From: Clostridia bacterium
Lineage (GTDB): Bacteria > Bacillota > Clostridia > TANB77 > UBA1234
DNA: 46,465 nucleotides
Direction: 5' to 3'
NCBI GenBank assembly: GCA_900765095.1
Contig: CAAFRB010000099.1
Coordinates: 1 to 46,465 of the forward strand
The notes below the pieces were generated by a model. It saw nothing but the letters and a program-made list of their open reading frames with translations, was not told where the DNA came from and searched no databases. A program made the translations under genes and the position numbers. Position 1 is the stretch's first letter; the number at the start of each line of letters is the position of its first letter. Below are positions 17,328 through 26,590 of this stretch, one piece after another.

Positions 17328-18263
17328 ATGAGTTTTGAGATTGAAGAGTTTACTTTTGAAAGTTCAAATAAGCTAAATAAGATATATGGGAAAATGTATA
17401 TACCAGTTGATGTAAAATTAAAAGGTATTGTTCAGATATGTCATGGTATGTGTGAATATATAGATAAGTATATCAATTTTGCCAAATTCTTGACAAGTAA
17501 CGGATACATTGTTTGTGGTCATGACCAAATAGGTCACGGAATGTCAATAAATTCAGATGATAATCTTGGATATTTTGCCCCTGATAATGGGTATAAATAT
17601 TTAATAGAGGATGCAAAGAAAGTCACGGATATTGTGACGGAGAAGTTTCCTAATTTGCCTGTGTTTTTGTTTGGACATTCGATGGGCTCATTTATTTCAA
17701 GATGTTATATAGCTAAGTATGGAGAAACACTAAGCGGTGTAATACTTTGCGGAACTATTGGACCTCAGCCATTGGCACGTGCGGGGATAAAGTTAGCAAA
17801 TTTAATGAGCGAAAGAAAAGGATCCCACTATAGAAGTAAGCAACTCTATAATATAGCACTAGATTTCGCTAATCTAAAATTTTTACCGGCAACAACAAGA
17901 TTTGACTGGATTTGCAGTGATAAAGATGAAGTGCTTAAACATGTAGCAGATAAAAAATGTAACTTTTTATTTACAGTATCTGGATTTAAGGATTTATTTA
18001 ATTTGGTTAGTTTGTGTAATTCGCCTAAAGTTATAAAAACTATTCCAAAAGATTTGCCAATATTCTTTATTTCTGGTTCACTTGATCCGATTGGTGAAAA
18101 TAGTCTTGGAGTAAAACGTGCTGTTAAGTTGTATAAAGATGCTGGGCTTAGCAAGGTTAAATGTAAGATATATCCTGAAGATAGGCACGAACTTATAAAT
18201 GAGAAGAATAAAAAAGAAGTTTACGAGGATATTTTACAGTGGATAGAAAAAGTATCGAAGTAG
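17328..18263 (+). CDS. Alpha/beta hydrolase (monoacylglycerol-lipase-like)
   Basis: A 311-residue alpha/beta hydrolase of the Hydrolase_4 group. The N-terminal VQICHGMCEY holds the HG oxyanion motif, the nucleophile is Ser118 in GHSMGS, Asp253 lies in ISGSLDPIG and His287 in EDRHE, so the triad is complete. No signal peptide is present. Homologues cleave monoacylglycerols or lysophospholipids; the substrate is not certain. A -10 (TATAAT at 17302) lies just upstream and GAGGTG precedes ATG. It starts a rightward run with the LemA-like gene and ruvB, with gaps of ten to twelve bases. Confidence 0.9.
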   Translation: MSFEIEEFTFESSNKLNKIYGKMYIPVDVKLKGIVQICHGMCEYIDKYINFAKFLTSNGYIVCGHDQIGHGMSINSDDNLGYFAPDNGYKYLIEDAKKVTDIVTEKFPNLPVFLFGHSMGSFISRCYIAKYGETLSGVILCGTIGPQPLARAGIKLANLMSERKGSHYRSKQLYNIALDFANLKFLPATTRFDWICSDKDEVLKHVADKKCNFLFTVSGFKDLFNLVSLCNSPKVIKTIPKDLPIFFISGSLDPIGENSLGVKRAVKLYKDAGLSKVKCKIYPEDRHELINEKNKKEVYEDILQWIEKVSK

Positions 18264-18272
18264 GGTGAGAAT

Positions 18273-18764
18273 ATGATAATTTCTTTAATAGTTTTTACAT
18301 TATTTATAATTGGTTATATTATTTATGCTGTATATTTGAAAGAATATATAGATGTAACAATAGTGTATAAATCTCTTAGAAAGCTTCTTGCATCAAGAGA
18401 TGTGATGTTACTCAAAATTATTCCAGATATAGAGGATAAAAGATATGCGGAAAAAATATTGAACTTAATAAGTGATAGAAATGAAGCAAGTAAAACTTCT
18501 TATGATGATGCAATAAGAGCAGATATTGCACTTCATAACGAGTTAAAAAAATTGTACGATATTGTTAATAAAATGGATAAAAATGAGCTTCAATCAGAGA
18601 TATTTAAAAAAGTTATTGATTATGAAAAAAGAATAAAATTAGCGAGAGTAAGGTACACGGAAGTAGTAAGTAAATACAATATGGGATTAACGGTTCATCC
18701 GAAAGTATGTATAAAGCTGCTTCGCATGAAGCCATTAGAAATGTACGGTTCGAAAAATAAGTAA
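18273..18764 (+). CDS. LemA-like single-pass membrane protein
   Basis: A 163-residue protein with one N-terminal hydrophobic helix (about residues 2-22) followed by a helical, charged region. ASKTSYDDAIRADIALHNELKKLY and the closing ARVRYTEVVSKYNMGLTVHP echo the LemA pattern of an outside helical bundle with conserved Tyr/Asn, but the LemA signature FP..A is not clear, so the family call is tentative. It lies ten bases after the hydrolase and 11 bases before ruvB, so it should be cotranscribed with both. Role unknown. Confidence 0.6.
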   Translation: MIISLIVFTLFIIGYIIYAVYLKEYIDVTIVYKSLRKLLASRDVMLLKIIPDIEDKRYAEKILNLISDRNEASKTSYDDAIRADIALHNELKKLYDIVNKMDKNELQSEIFKKVIDYEKRIKLARVRYTEVVSKYNMGLTVHPKVCIKLLRMKPLEMYGSKNK

Positions 18765-18775
18765 TGGAGGTTGTT

Positions 18776-19786
18776 ATGGATTTAGAAGAAGAAAGAATTA
18801 TTTGTCCTGGACTTGAATCATCAGACAAGGAGATAGAAACAAGTTTAAGACCAAGAGTATTAGATGACTATGTTGGACAAGAAAAGGTAAAAGAAAATTT
18901 GAAAATATTTATTGAGGCTGCAAAGCAAAGAAATGAACCACTAGATCATACGTTGCTTTATGGCCCTCCAGGATTAGGAAAGACAACACTTTCGAATATA
19001 ATTGCAAACGAAATGAATGCAAATATAAGAATTACTTCGGGTCCAGCTATTGAAAAACCAGGTGATTTAGCAGCTTTACTTACAAACTTAGCACCTGGGG
19101 ATGTTTTATTTATAGATGAAATCCATAGACTTAATCGTAGTGTTGAAGAAATACTTTATCCAGCACTTGAAGACTTTTCGTTAGATATAATAATTGGTAA
19201 AGGACCAAGTGCACGTTCAATAAGACTGGATTTGCCTAAATTTACATTAGTTGGAGCAACGACTAAAGCGGGAAGTATTTCATCGCCACTTAGAGATAGA
19301 TTTGGAATTATAAACAGACTAGAATTGTATGGAAAAGAAGACTTGATGAAAATTGTAAAACGTTCTGCAGGGATATTAAAAATGGAAATAACAGATAAAG
19401 GCGCCGAAGAGATTGCATCAAGGTCACGTGGTACGCCTAGAATTGCAAATAGACTATTAAAAAGAGTTAGAGATTTTGCACAGCTTGAAACAGGTGGAGT
19501 CATAACGGATGAAATTGCAGATAAAGCATTAAACAGCTTAGAAATAGACAAGCTCGGACTAGATAATATAGACAGAATAATGCTTGAAACGATTATAAAT
19601 AAGTTCGTCGGTGGACCAGTTGGAGTTGAAACATTAGCTGCAGCAATAGGCGAAGATGTAAATACAATAGAAGATGTTTATGAACCATATTTGATGCAAA
19701 TAGGATTTATTAGCAGAGGACCAAGAGGAAGAATGGCAACTGTTGATGCCTACAAACATTTAGGAATAGAGTATAAAGAAAAATAA
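18776..19786 (+). CDS. ruvB: Holliday junction branch-migration ATPase RuvB
   Basis: RuvB of 336 residues, a hexameric AAA+ motor that drives branch migration with RuvA. Walker A is GPPGLGKTT (about residues 63-71), Walker B is LFIDEIH (about 108-114), sensor 1 is in VGATTKAG, and the C-terminal winged helix ends in FISRGPRGRMAT. Length is normal for the family. ATG 18776 is preferred because ATGGAGG, which contains an in-frame ATG at 18764, is its ribosome site. ruvA and ruvC are not in this window. Downstream is queH, an order often seen in Firmicutes. Confidence 0.97.
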   Translation: MDLEEERIICPGLESSDKEIETSLRPRVLDDYVGQEKVKENLKIFIEAAKQRNEPLDHTLLYGPPGLGKTTLSNIIANEMNANIRITSGPAIEKPGDLAALLTNLAPGDVLFIDEIHRLNRSVEEILYPALEDFSLDIIIGKGPSARSIRLDLPKFTLVGATTKAGSISSPLRDRFGIINRLELYGKEDLMKIVKRSAGILKMEITDKGAEEIASRSRGTPRIANRLLKRVRDFAQLETGGVITDEIADKALNSLEIDKLGLDNIDRIMLETIINKFVGGPVGVETLAAAIGEDVNTIEDVYEPYLMQIGFISRGPRGRMATVDAYKHLGIEYKEK

Positions 19787-19802
19787 AAAAGAAAGGAAAA
19801 AC

Positions 19803-19830
19803 AATTAATTAGAAAAAGTTCTGATTAATT
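19803..19830 (+). promoter_or_regulatory. Inverted repeat in the queH leader
   Basis: AATTAATTAGAA and TTCTGATTAATT (one G-U) form a 12-bp stem between GAAAGGAAAAA and the queH start. No T-tract follows, so it is not a clear terminator. It does not match the preQ1 riboswitch as I know it. Confidence 0.45.
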
Positions 19831-19845
19831 GAAATATAAAGGAAG

Positions 19846-20409
19846 ATGAAAATATTATTACATACTTGCTGTGCACCATGTTCGACTTACGTAGTAGATA
19901 AGCTTAGAAAAGATGGTTACACAGATTTAACGTATTATTGGTACAACATAAACATACATCCATATACAGAGTACAAAAACAGATTAGAAACGTTAAAGAT
20001 GTATGCTGAGATGATAAATATGCCACTTATAATTGAACCTGATTACGGTATTCGAGAATTCACAAAGAATGTTGTAAATGACATAGATGGCCGTTGCAAA
20101 TTTTGTTATAGATCACGTTTAGAAAAAACGGTTAAATATGCAAAAGAACACGGATACGAAGCATTTACAACAACGCTTTTAGTAAGTCCATACCAAAAGC
20201 ATGATTTAATTGTTGAAATAGCAAACGAACTTTCAAAAGAATACGACATACCGTTTATTTATCAAGACTTTAGAGAAGGTTTCAGAATAGGTCAACAAAT
20301 GGCACGAGACGCAGGGCTATACATGCAAAAATACTGTGGATGTATATATTCAGAGGAAGAAAGATACATGAAACAGATAATGAAAGATAAGGAAAAAACA
20401 CAAAATTAA
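19846..20409 (+). CDS. queH: Epoxyqueuosine reductase QueH
   Basis: A 187-residue QueH (DUF208) protein, the non-B12 enzyme that reduces epoxyqueuosine to queuosine in tRNA. The conserved cysteines are present: HTCCAPC at residues 7-12, GRCKFCYRSR in the middle and KYCGC near the end, with TTLLVSPYQKHD between. They hold a 4Fe-4S cluster and a second metal site. It follows ruvB by 59 bases with a short GGAAG ribosome site and a hairpin in the leader. The presence of tRNA-Tyr (GTA), a queuosine substrate, in the same window is coincidental but consistent. Confidence 0.93.
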   Translation: MKILLHTCCAPCSTYVVDKLRKDGYTDLTYYWYNINIHPYTEYKNRLETLKMYAEMINMPLIIEPDYGIREFTKNVVNDIDGRCKFCYRSRLEKTVKYAKEHGYEAFTTTLLVSPYQKHDLIVEIANELSKEYDIPFIYQDFREGFRIGQQMARDAGLYMQKYCGCIYSEEERYMKQIMKDKEKTQN

Positions 20410-20513
20410 TTGTTGAAAAGTAGAAATATTAGTAGCGGAACACAGAGTGAACTATAAAAAGGTACACAAATTTTTGCGATTAAAATAATGTTTTATATGT
20501 AGGAGAATTTACT

Positions 20514-21881
20514 ATGGATTTAAATGAAAACGTAGACCTTATGAAAGCAGGTAGTTTTGAAGAGATTTTAAAGAAAAGGTTAAGATTAGAAATAGAAAAA
20601 AATGCAAGAAATTTTTTTATAGATTTTACGCAAGGAGACAGTATATCCAATATAGCTGCACATGAATTGCAAGGAATTGATGATATTTTATATGAGTATT
20701 ATAATAGTGCATTTGAGAAAAGTCACAAGTGGAATAGATTAGATAATGAAGCAAGATGGAATATTTTAGATAAAAAGGTAAAAGATTTTCTTCAAAATTT
20801 TACAGATAACAATTTAAAGAAAATGTACGAAAATATTGATTTTACAGAAGATGAGAGTAAGTATATTCAATTAAAAGATATGAGAAGTATACTAGATACC
20901 TCATCTGCTAAAAACGCTTTGGTAGAAGTTATATTAAGAAGAAAATTACTTGAAGTGTTTGGAAAAGAAGAAGTTTCAAAAATGTTGATGCTTATATCCG
21001 ACAAAAGTTTTGACGGTAAGCAGCATATTATGCAGTTAATGTCAGATAATCCATTTAGTGGAAAAGTGCAAGAAAGATGGGAGAGAGAAATTTACAAAAT
21101 AGTTGAACATAGTTTTAATGCCAAGATAAATTGTGGTGGTTATGCTTTTAAAATAGATCAGTGCTTTTTTACTCCAACATCAAGAAGAGAAAATGAGAAA
21201 GAAAAAATTGTTAAAGAAGATGCTCGAGTAATTTCATCATATTTAGAAAAGTTTTCATTTATTAGACTATTAGGAGATACTAAATTAGAAGATGATGAGT
21301 ATATTGTTATTTATAGAGCTCAAGCTGGACATGCGTGTGAGGAACGTCATTTTATACGAGTTGAAAGAGACGGAACAATAACAGAAAAAGATGGGAATGG
21401 ACCAATAAGAAAATTTGAAAAATGGGATTCGGCTTTTCAAGATGGGGACAAAATTATAGAAATTATATTTGCTGTAAAAGAAAACCATCCTATGTTTGGA
21501 TATACAACGGAATATGTAAATGATAATTGTGATGGTAAAAATTTTGAACAAACAGTAGAACAAGCTGTAAAAGACAAAAATAATACTTTTACATACCATT
21601 GTAAAGACTATTCTTTGAAAAAAGATAAAAAAGGAAACGTCGTTGTATGCTCGGTTGAAGAAAAAAGAATTGTTGTTGTGGCTGATGTTCTTTTAGATAA
21701 AAAAGAAGATGAAAATATGGAATGTGTCGTGATGATAAGAGATGGCTACAATAAGATAATTGAAAATTATGAAGGAAAAGTAAAGCCTGTTATAAAGGAT
21801 AGTAAATTGATAAATTATGATTCTTTTCGAAATGCTAGAGATAAGGTTGAAGAAAAGAAACATATAGATAACGATAGATAA
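20514..21881 (+). CDS. Uncharacterised protein with possible papain-like Cys/His domain
   Basis: I do not recognise the family. The 455-residue protein has no signal peptide or membrane helix. Residues about 1-190 are helical and charged. The middle has NCGGYAF (Cys near 207) followed about 70 residues later by ACEERHFIRVERDGTITEK and GNGPIRKF. A Cys in NC.GYA, then HF.R...DG, is the spacing I associate with a papain-like peptidase-like group, so a hydrolase or effector role is possible but unproven. The C-terminal third is strand-rich and ends in a charged tail. Base composition matches the AT-rich background. A TAGGAG site precedes ATG, and the gene stands alone. Confidence 0.55.
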   Translation: MDLNENVDLMKAGSFEEILKKRLRLEIEKNARNFFIDFTQGDSISNIAAHELQGIDDILYEYYNSAFEKSHKWNRLDNEARWNILDKKVKDFLQNFTDNNLKKMYENIDFTEDESKYIQLKDMRSILDTSSAKNALVEVILRRKLLEVFGKEEVSKMLMLISDKSFDGKQHIMQLMSDNPFSGKVQERWEREIYKIVEHSFNAKINCGGYAFKIDQCFFTPTSRRENEKEKIVKEDARVISSYLEKFSFIRLLGDTKLEDDEYIVIYRAQAGHACEERHFIRVERDGTITEKDGNGPIRKFEKWDSAFQDGDKIIEIIFAVKENHPMFGYTTEYVNDNCDGKNFEQTVEQAVKDKNNTFTYHCKDYSLKKDKKGNVVVCSVEEKRIVVVADVLLDKKEDENMECVVMIRDGYNKIIENYEGKVKPVIKDSKLINYDSFRNARDKVEEKKHIDNDR

Positions 21882-22115
21882 ATTTTGTAAAGACTTTAAG
21901 CTCGAACAATTAGTAACATAGTAAATAAAAAATATTATGGGATTTGAAATAAACCATTCATTTTTAACTTAAAAGAAAGAAGCAAGAAAATTTGTATACT
22001 TTTTTTAATTGAAAATATAAAAGTACTTGAAAAATACAAGAAAATATCTTGCTTTTCTTCCGATATTTGTTTAATACTAGAAAAATCTTCCGATTAATTA
22101 ATATATTCTTTTTTC

Positions 22116-22145
22116 TTGGTTAAAATAATATTTATGTGATATAAT
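22116..22145 (+). promoter_or_regulatory. Promoter of the DUF362 gene
   Basis: TTGGTT at 22116 and TATAAT at 22140 with an 18-base spacer, 36 bases before the start. The 230 bases before it are AT-rich with no gene seen. Confidence 0.6.
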
Positions 22146-22180
22146 GTGAGCGTAAAATTTGATTGGAAGGAATGAATTGA

Positions 22181-23062
22181 ATGGAAAAAGCGAAAGTATA
22201 TTTTATAAAAGAAATTACTCCGGAAAATGTAGTAAAAATGTATGAAAAATTGGGTATTAAATTGCCTGGTAAAGTTGCTGTTAAACTACATTCTGGTGAG
22301 CAAGGTAATCAAAATTATCTTAGACCAGAGTTTGTAAAACCAATAATAGATAGAGTAAATGGAACTGTTGTTGAATGTAACACGGCGTATGGTGGTGCTA
22401 GAAATACTACTGAAAAGCACGTTGAATTGATGAAGGAACATGGTTGGAGTAAATATTTTAATGTTGATATTATGGACGCTAAAGAAGATATTGAAATAGA
22501 TATTCCTAACGGGAAGGTAATTCAGAAAAATTATCTAGGAAAAGATATTGAAAATTATGACTCTATGCTTGTTTTATCACATTTTAAAGGTCATCCTATG
22601 GGTGGTTATGGTGGAGCTTTAAAGCAATTGTCAATTGGCTGTGCTTCATCTGCTGGTAAATCGTGGATTCATTCTGCTGGTGTGGTTAAGGAACAAGAAA
22701 AATTGTGGGACAACATTGCTGAGCAAAACAAGTTTTTGGAATCAATGGCTGATGCTGCGTCTTCTGTTCACAATATGTTTAAAGGCAAGATTGCATATAT
22801 AAATGTTATGTGTAATATGTCTATTGATTGTGATTGCTGTGCTGTTGCAGAAGATCCTTGCATGAAAGATATAGGAATACTTGCAAGTCTAGATCCAATT
22901 GCCATAGATCAAGCTTGTATAGATTTAGTATATGACTCAAAAGACCCGGGAAGAGATCACTTCGTTGAGAGAGTCGAAAGACAAAATGGTGTTCATACTA
23001 TAGAGGTGGCTAGTAAACTTGGATTTGGTACGAGAGAATATGAATTAACTGAATTGAAATAA
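22181..23062 (+). CDS. DUF362-family protein without ferredoxin domain
   Basis: A 293-residue protein matching DUF362 (VAVKLHSGEQGNQNYLRPEFVKPII; LVLSHFKGHPMGGYGGALKQLSIGCAS; SLDPIAIDQACIDLVY). Many homologues carry an inserted 2x4Fe-4S ferredoxin segment; here only a short cysteine group (CNMSIDCDCCAVAEDPC, about residues 208-225) is present, which might bind one cluster. The family function is not established. The start is the ATG after a TTGGAAGGAATGAATTG stretch; its own promoter lies just upstream. It is followed by the promoter of the MYG1-like orphan. Confidence 0.85.
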   Translation: MEKAKVYFIKEITPENVVKMYEKLGIKLPGKVAVKLHSGEQGNQNYLRPEFVKPIIDRVNGTVVECNTAYGGARNTTEKHVELMKEHGWSKYFNVDIMDAKEDIEIDIPNGKVIQKNYLGKDIENYDSMLVLSHFKGHPMGGYGGALKQLSIGCASSAGKSWIHSAGVVKEQEKLWDNIAEQNKFLESMADAASSVHNMFKGKIAYINVMCNMSIDCDCCAVAEDPCMKDIGILASLDPIAIDQACIDLVYDSKDPGRDHFVERVERQNGVHTIEVASKLGFGTREYELTELK

Positions 23063-23065
23063 GTG

Positions 23066-23094
23066 TTGACATAATGCCCGAAGCGTGGTATTAT
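23066..23094 (+). promoter_or_regulatory. Consensus promoter of the MYG1-like orphan
   Basis: TTGACA at 23066 and TATTAT at 23089, exactly 17 bases apart, starting four bases after the upstream stop codon. Confidence 0.85.
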
Positions 23095-23133
23095 TCTTCC
23101 TGGAAACTAAATAATTTTTAGGAGGTATAGTGT

Positions 23134-23691
23134 ATGTCGATTAAAGTTGTTTCGCGGATTTTTGAAGATGAGAGCCCTTTGGTAATCACGACTCATGGCG
23201 GTGACTTTAATTTGGACGATGTGCTCTCGATGTCAATTTTTTGCATGACGAGCTACAGAAACAAGGTCATTATTCGGAATGACGACAAGAAGTATGCTTC
23301 TGGTATTATGTTCGATACGATTGTGAAGTGCGAACAGTGCAAGTACCAAGATAAACGCATTTCTAAGACTGAAGCCGTATGGATTTTGTACGGAGAAAGG
23401 ATTGTAAAAAGGATTTTGCTTTCGTGTAGAGAAACTACTTCGATTGTGTGCTCTGAAGACAAGATTAAGAAGCTGGCTGACATTGTGTGCCAGAAGGCTT
23501 TTAAGAATATTGGCAGGAGTAATGATGATCCGAACTACATTCCTTCTGTTTATTCGTATTTTGATGTGTTTATGGCAGAGGGACGAAATGATTATGATAA
23601 CATTTTTGAAAAATTGCTTGATTATAACATGTACTATTTGAGAGATGAAGTTATTTCTAAAATTGTTTTTGAAAATTTTCATAAGGTTTGA
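23134..23691 (+). CDS. MYG1/UPF0160-like orphan protein, N-terminal-half length
   Basis: A 185-residue protein. VITTHGGDFNLDDVLSMSIF resembles the start of MYG1/UPF0160 proteins (THnG.FHaDDVLA..), and VWILYGERIVKRI resembles their VWkhYG segment. MYG1 proteins are DHH-like phosphoesterases/exonucleases of about 300 residues. Here the His of FHADD is Asn (FNLDD) and the second half is missing or replaced, so activity is doubtful. Four cysteines (CEQC, SCRE, VCSE..) give no clear metal site. Codon use is GC-richer than polA or the DUF362 gene on either side. The AGGAGG site is good, and the gene is a unit with its own promoter and terminator. The family call is tentative. Confidence 0.55.
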   Translation: MSIKVVSRIFEDESPLVITTHGGDFNLDDVLSMSIFCMTSYRNKVIIRNDDKKYASGIMFDTIVKCEQCKYQDKRISKTEAVWILYGERIVKRILLSCRETTSIVCSEDKIKKLADIVCQKAFKNIGRSNDDPNYIPSVYSYFDVFMAEGRNDYDNIFEKLLDYNMYYLRDEVISKIVFENFHKV

Positions 23692-23698
23692 TTAATGA

Positions 23699-23727
23699 AA
23701 AAGGAGCTATTTTGGCTCCTTTTTTTA
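23699..23727 (+). terminator. Terminator of the MYG1-like orphan
   Basis: AAGGAGC and GCTCCTT around TATTTTG, followed by TTTTT. Dispersed repeat B begins at its T-tract. Confidence 0.9.
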
Positions 23728-23845
23728 TGTGAGAGATTTTCTCCTTTTCAGTCGAAACTTTCGATGGTCAAAAAGCTTAAAATCTTTAATTTTCATCTTT
23801 CTCGTGTAGACTAAAAATTTGCAGATTTTAAGCTTTCTTGAAAAA
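23727..23845. repeat. Dispersed repeat B, copy near polA
   Basis: GAGAGATTTTCT..TTTTCAGTCGAAA..TCGA and AATTTTCATCTTTCTCG align with 42866-42955. A second half, AGATTTTAAGCTTTCTTGAAAAA, matches the copy at 28672. Confidence 0.65.
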
Positions 23846-23939
23846 GTGTGGAAAGTTGAAATGTGATTTGCTATAATTGTTATAGAATGTTTATTAATGC
23901 GAGATAATAGAAATATAGACCCACGGAGAGGAAAAGATT

Positions 23940-26564
23940 ATGAAAAAGTTAGTTGCAATTGACGGAAATAGTATAATGAATAGAGCTTTTTATGGAATTA
24001 TGAATTCAAAGTTGCTTATGACATCTGATGGAATATACACGAATGCAATATTTGGTTTCTTGTCTATTTTATTAAAGCTGTTAAATGATGAAAATCCAGA
24101 TTATGTTTGTGTTGCTTTCGACTTAAAAGCACCAACATTCAGACATAAAAAATATGATGGATATAAAGCTACAAGAAAAGGTATGCCAGATGAGTTGCGT
24201 ATGCAGATGCCTATAATTAAAGATGTGTTGAGGGCTATGAATATTAAAATCCTTGAGATTGAGGGATATGAAGCGGACGATATTTTAGGCACTTTAGCTA
24301 AATATGGTGAGGACAACGGTATTGAGGTACTTTTACTTACAGGAGATAGAGATGCTCTTCAACTTGTTTCGGATAATGTTACTGTTAGGATTCCTACAAC
24401 GAGGATGGGGAAGACTGAAAGCACAGATTACACGCCAGCTGTTGTAAGTGAGAAGTTTGGCATTGTTCCTAAGGAATTTATTGAAACGAAGTCGTTAATG
24501 GGTGATTCGTCAGATAACATTCCTGGTGTCCCTGGAGTTGGCGAAAAAACGGCTTTTTCGCTTATTACAAAGTATCACAATATCGATACTATTTATGAAG
24601 CTCTTGAAAGTGGAAAAGAACTTGAAGGAATAAAAGGAAAATTAAAGGAAAAAATTCTTGCAAATAAGGAGCTTGCTTATCTATCTAAGGAGCTTGGAAC
24701 AATTTATAGAGAAGTGCCTATCGAGATTAATGAAGATGAGATTTCAAAAAAAGATTTTAATGACGAAGAGCTTTATAATTTGTTTTTGAAATTGCAATTG
24801 AAATCTTTTATTGATAAGCTTGAGTTGAAAGAGGGAAAGGTAGAGGAAAGTTCGCAAGAAATAGATTCGCCTTTGACTGTTAAGTCTTTTGATGAGCTAG
24901 TGTTAGATGGTGTGAGTGAGTTTGCATATTATTGGAATGATGATGGTCTAGCTTTGTATCTAAATGACGTTGCGTATTATGTCAAAAAGCCACAAAATGA
25001 CCAGTTGAAAAAGGTGTTTGAAAATAATATTTTGAAGATTGGATATGAGGAAAAAGGCGATTATTTAAAGTTAAAGTATAGAGATATTGAAGCTAAAAAT
25101 ATGATGTTTGATATAACTATTGCTGCATATTTGCTTAATCCAGCTAAGTCAACTTATAAATTAAATGATTTGATATTGGAAGAGTTAAATATACTAGTGG
25201 ATGAAGAAGAGCAAAATACACAATTGTCTTTCGATGCTTTTAATAGTGTCGATGATGGCAAAATTCAAGAAAAGATATGCAAGTATGCAAAGTATATTTA
25301 TAGATGTAAAGAGAAGTATGAAGAGGCTTTGAAGCAAAGAGAGGAATATAAGCTATTTAATGAGATTGAAATGCCGCTTATGAGAGTGCTTGCAGCAATG
25401 GAGTATACAGGTGTTTTGGTTGATAGTGATATGTTAAAAGAGTATTCGATTGTGTTAAATAAGAAAGTTGATGAATTAACAAAAGAAATCTGGGATTTGG
25501 CTCAAACGGAGTTTAATGTGAATTCACCAAAACAATTGGGAGAAGTACTTTTTGAGAAGTTAAATCTTCCTGTAATAAAGAAAACAAAGAATGGTTATTC
25601 GACAGATAGTGAAGTACTTGAAAAGTTAGCACCTGAACATCCTATAATAGATAAGATATTGGAATATAGGGTTATGAGTAAACTTAAAGCGACCTATGTT
25701 GATGGTATGATAGGTCTTATAAATCCTGATACACATAGAATACACGCCAAATTTAATCAAACTGTAACTGCTACTGGAAGGATTAGTTGCACAGAACCTA
25801 ATCTTCAAAATATCCCTATACGAACAGAGCTTGGGCGTGAATTAAGAAAGGTATTTATTGCAAGGGAAGGCTACGTGCTTCTTGATGCCGATTATTCGCA
25901 GGTTGAGCTTAGAGTGCTTGCTAATATGTCTGGTGACAAGACAATGATAAAAGCTTTTAATTCTGGTGTTGATATACACGCCGTAACAGCATCTCAAGTT
26001 TTTAATGTTCCGATTGAAGAGGTTACAAAGCAGATGAGAGGTGAGGCTAAGGCTGTTAATTTTGGTATTGTGTATGGAATAAGTGATTATGGTCTAGCTA
26101 CTAACATTAAAACATCACGTAAAAAGGCAAAAGAGTACATCGAAAAATATTTTGAAACATATCCAAAGATAAAGGAATATATGGATAACAGTATTAGTTC
26201 ATGTAAAGAAAAAGGCTATGTGGAAACGCTTTGGGGTAGACGAAGATATGTACCAGAAATAAAATCAAATAATTATAACGTAAGGCAGTTCGGAGAACGT
26301 GTTGCAATGAATGCACCAATTCAAGGAACAGCAGCTGATATAATAAAGATTGCGATGGTTAATATTGAAAACGAACTTGAGGAAAGAAAGTTACAATCAA
26401 AATTAATATTGCAAGTGCATGATGAACTTGTGATAGAAACAAAGCAGGAAGAATTAGATGTAGTTAAAGAATTGCTTATTAGAAACATGCAAAATGTTGT
26501 GAAGATGAGTGTTCCATTGCAGGTTGATGCAAATTACGGTAAAACGTGGTTTGACGCTCATTAA
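23940..26564 (+). CDS. polA: DNA polymerase I
   Basis: An 874-residue Pol I. Residues 1 to about 290 form the 5'-3' exonuclease (MKKLVAIDGNSIMNRAFYG, TGDRDALQL, GDSSDNIPGVPGVGEKTA). About 310-480 is a proofreading-like domain whose first metal motif (DxE) reads YYWND, so 3'-5' exonuclease activity is probably lost, as in Bacillus Pol I. About 500-874 is the polymerase: TATGRISCTEPNLQNIPIRT, motif A LLDADYSQVELRVLA, motif B RGEAKAVNFGIVYG and motif C QVHDELVIE. It acts in gap filling and Okazaki fragment maturation. GGAGAGG precedes ATG, and a -10 (TATAAT at 23872) lies upstream. Confidence 0.98.
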   Translation: MKKLVAIDGNSIMNRAFYGIMNSKLLMTSDGIYTNAIFGFLSILLKLLNDENPDYVCVAFDLKAPTFRHKKYDGYKATRKGMPDELRMQMPIIKDVLRAMNIKILEIEGYEADDILGTLAKYGEDNGIEVLLLTGDRDALQLVSDNVTVRIPTTRMGKTESTDYTPAVVSEKFGIVPKEFIETKSLMGDSSDNIPGVPGVGEKTAFSLITKYHNIDTIYEALESGKELEGIKGKLKEKILANKELAYLSKELGTIYREVPIEINEDEISKKDFNDEELYNLFLKLQLKSFIDKLELKEGKVEESSQEIDSPLTVKSFDELVLDGVSEFAYYWNDDGLALYLNDVAYYVKKPQNDQLKKVFENNILKIGYEEKGDYLKLKYRDIEAKNMMFDITIAAYLLNPAKSTYKLNDLILEELNILVDEEEQNTQLSFDAFNSVDDGKIQEKICKYAKYIYRCKEKYEEALKQREEYKLFNEIEMPLMRVLAAMEYTGVLVDSDMLKEYSIVLNKKVDELTKEIWDLAQTEFNVNSPKQLGEVLFEKLNLPVIKKTKNGYSTDSEVLEKLAPEHPIIDKILEYRVMSKLKATYVDGMIGLINPDTHRIHAKFNQTVTATGRISCTEPNLQNIPIRTELGRELRKVFIAREGYVLLDADYSQVELRVLANMSGDKTMIKAFNSGVDIHAVTASQVFNVPIEEVTKQMRGEAKAVNFGIVYGISDYGLATNIKTSRKKAKEYIEKYFETYPKIKEYMDNSISSCKEKGYVETLWGRRRYVPEIKSNNYNVRQFGERVAMNAPIQGTAADIIKIAMVNIENELEERKLQSKLILQVHDELVIETKQEELDVVKELLIRNMQNVVKMSVPLQVDANYGKTWFDAH

Positions 26565-26590
26565 TTTATACTAAAAAGGTCGGTGAAAAA

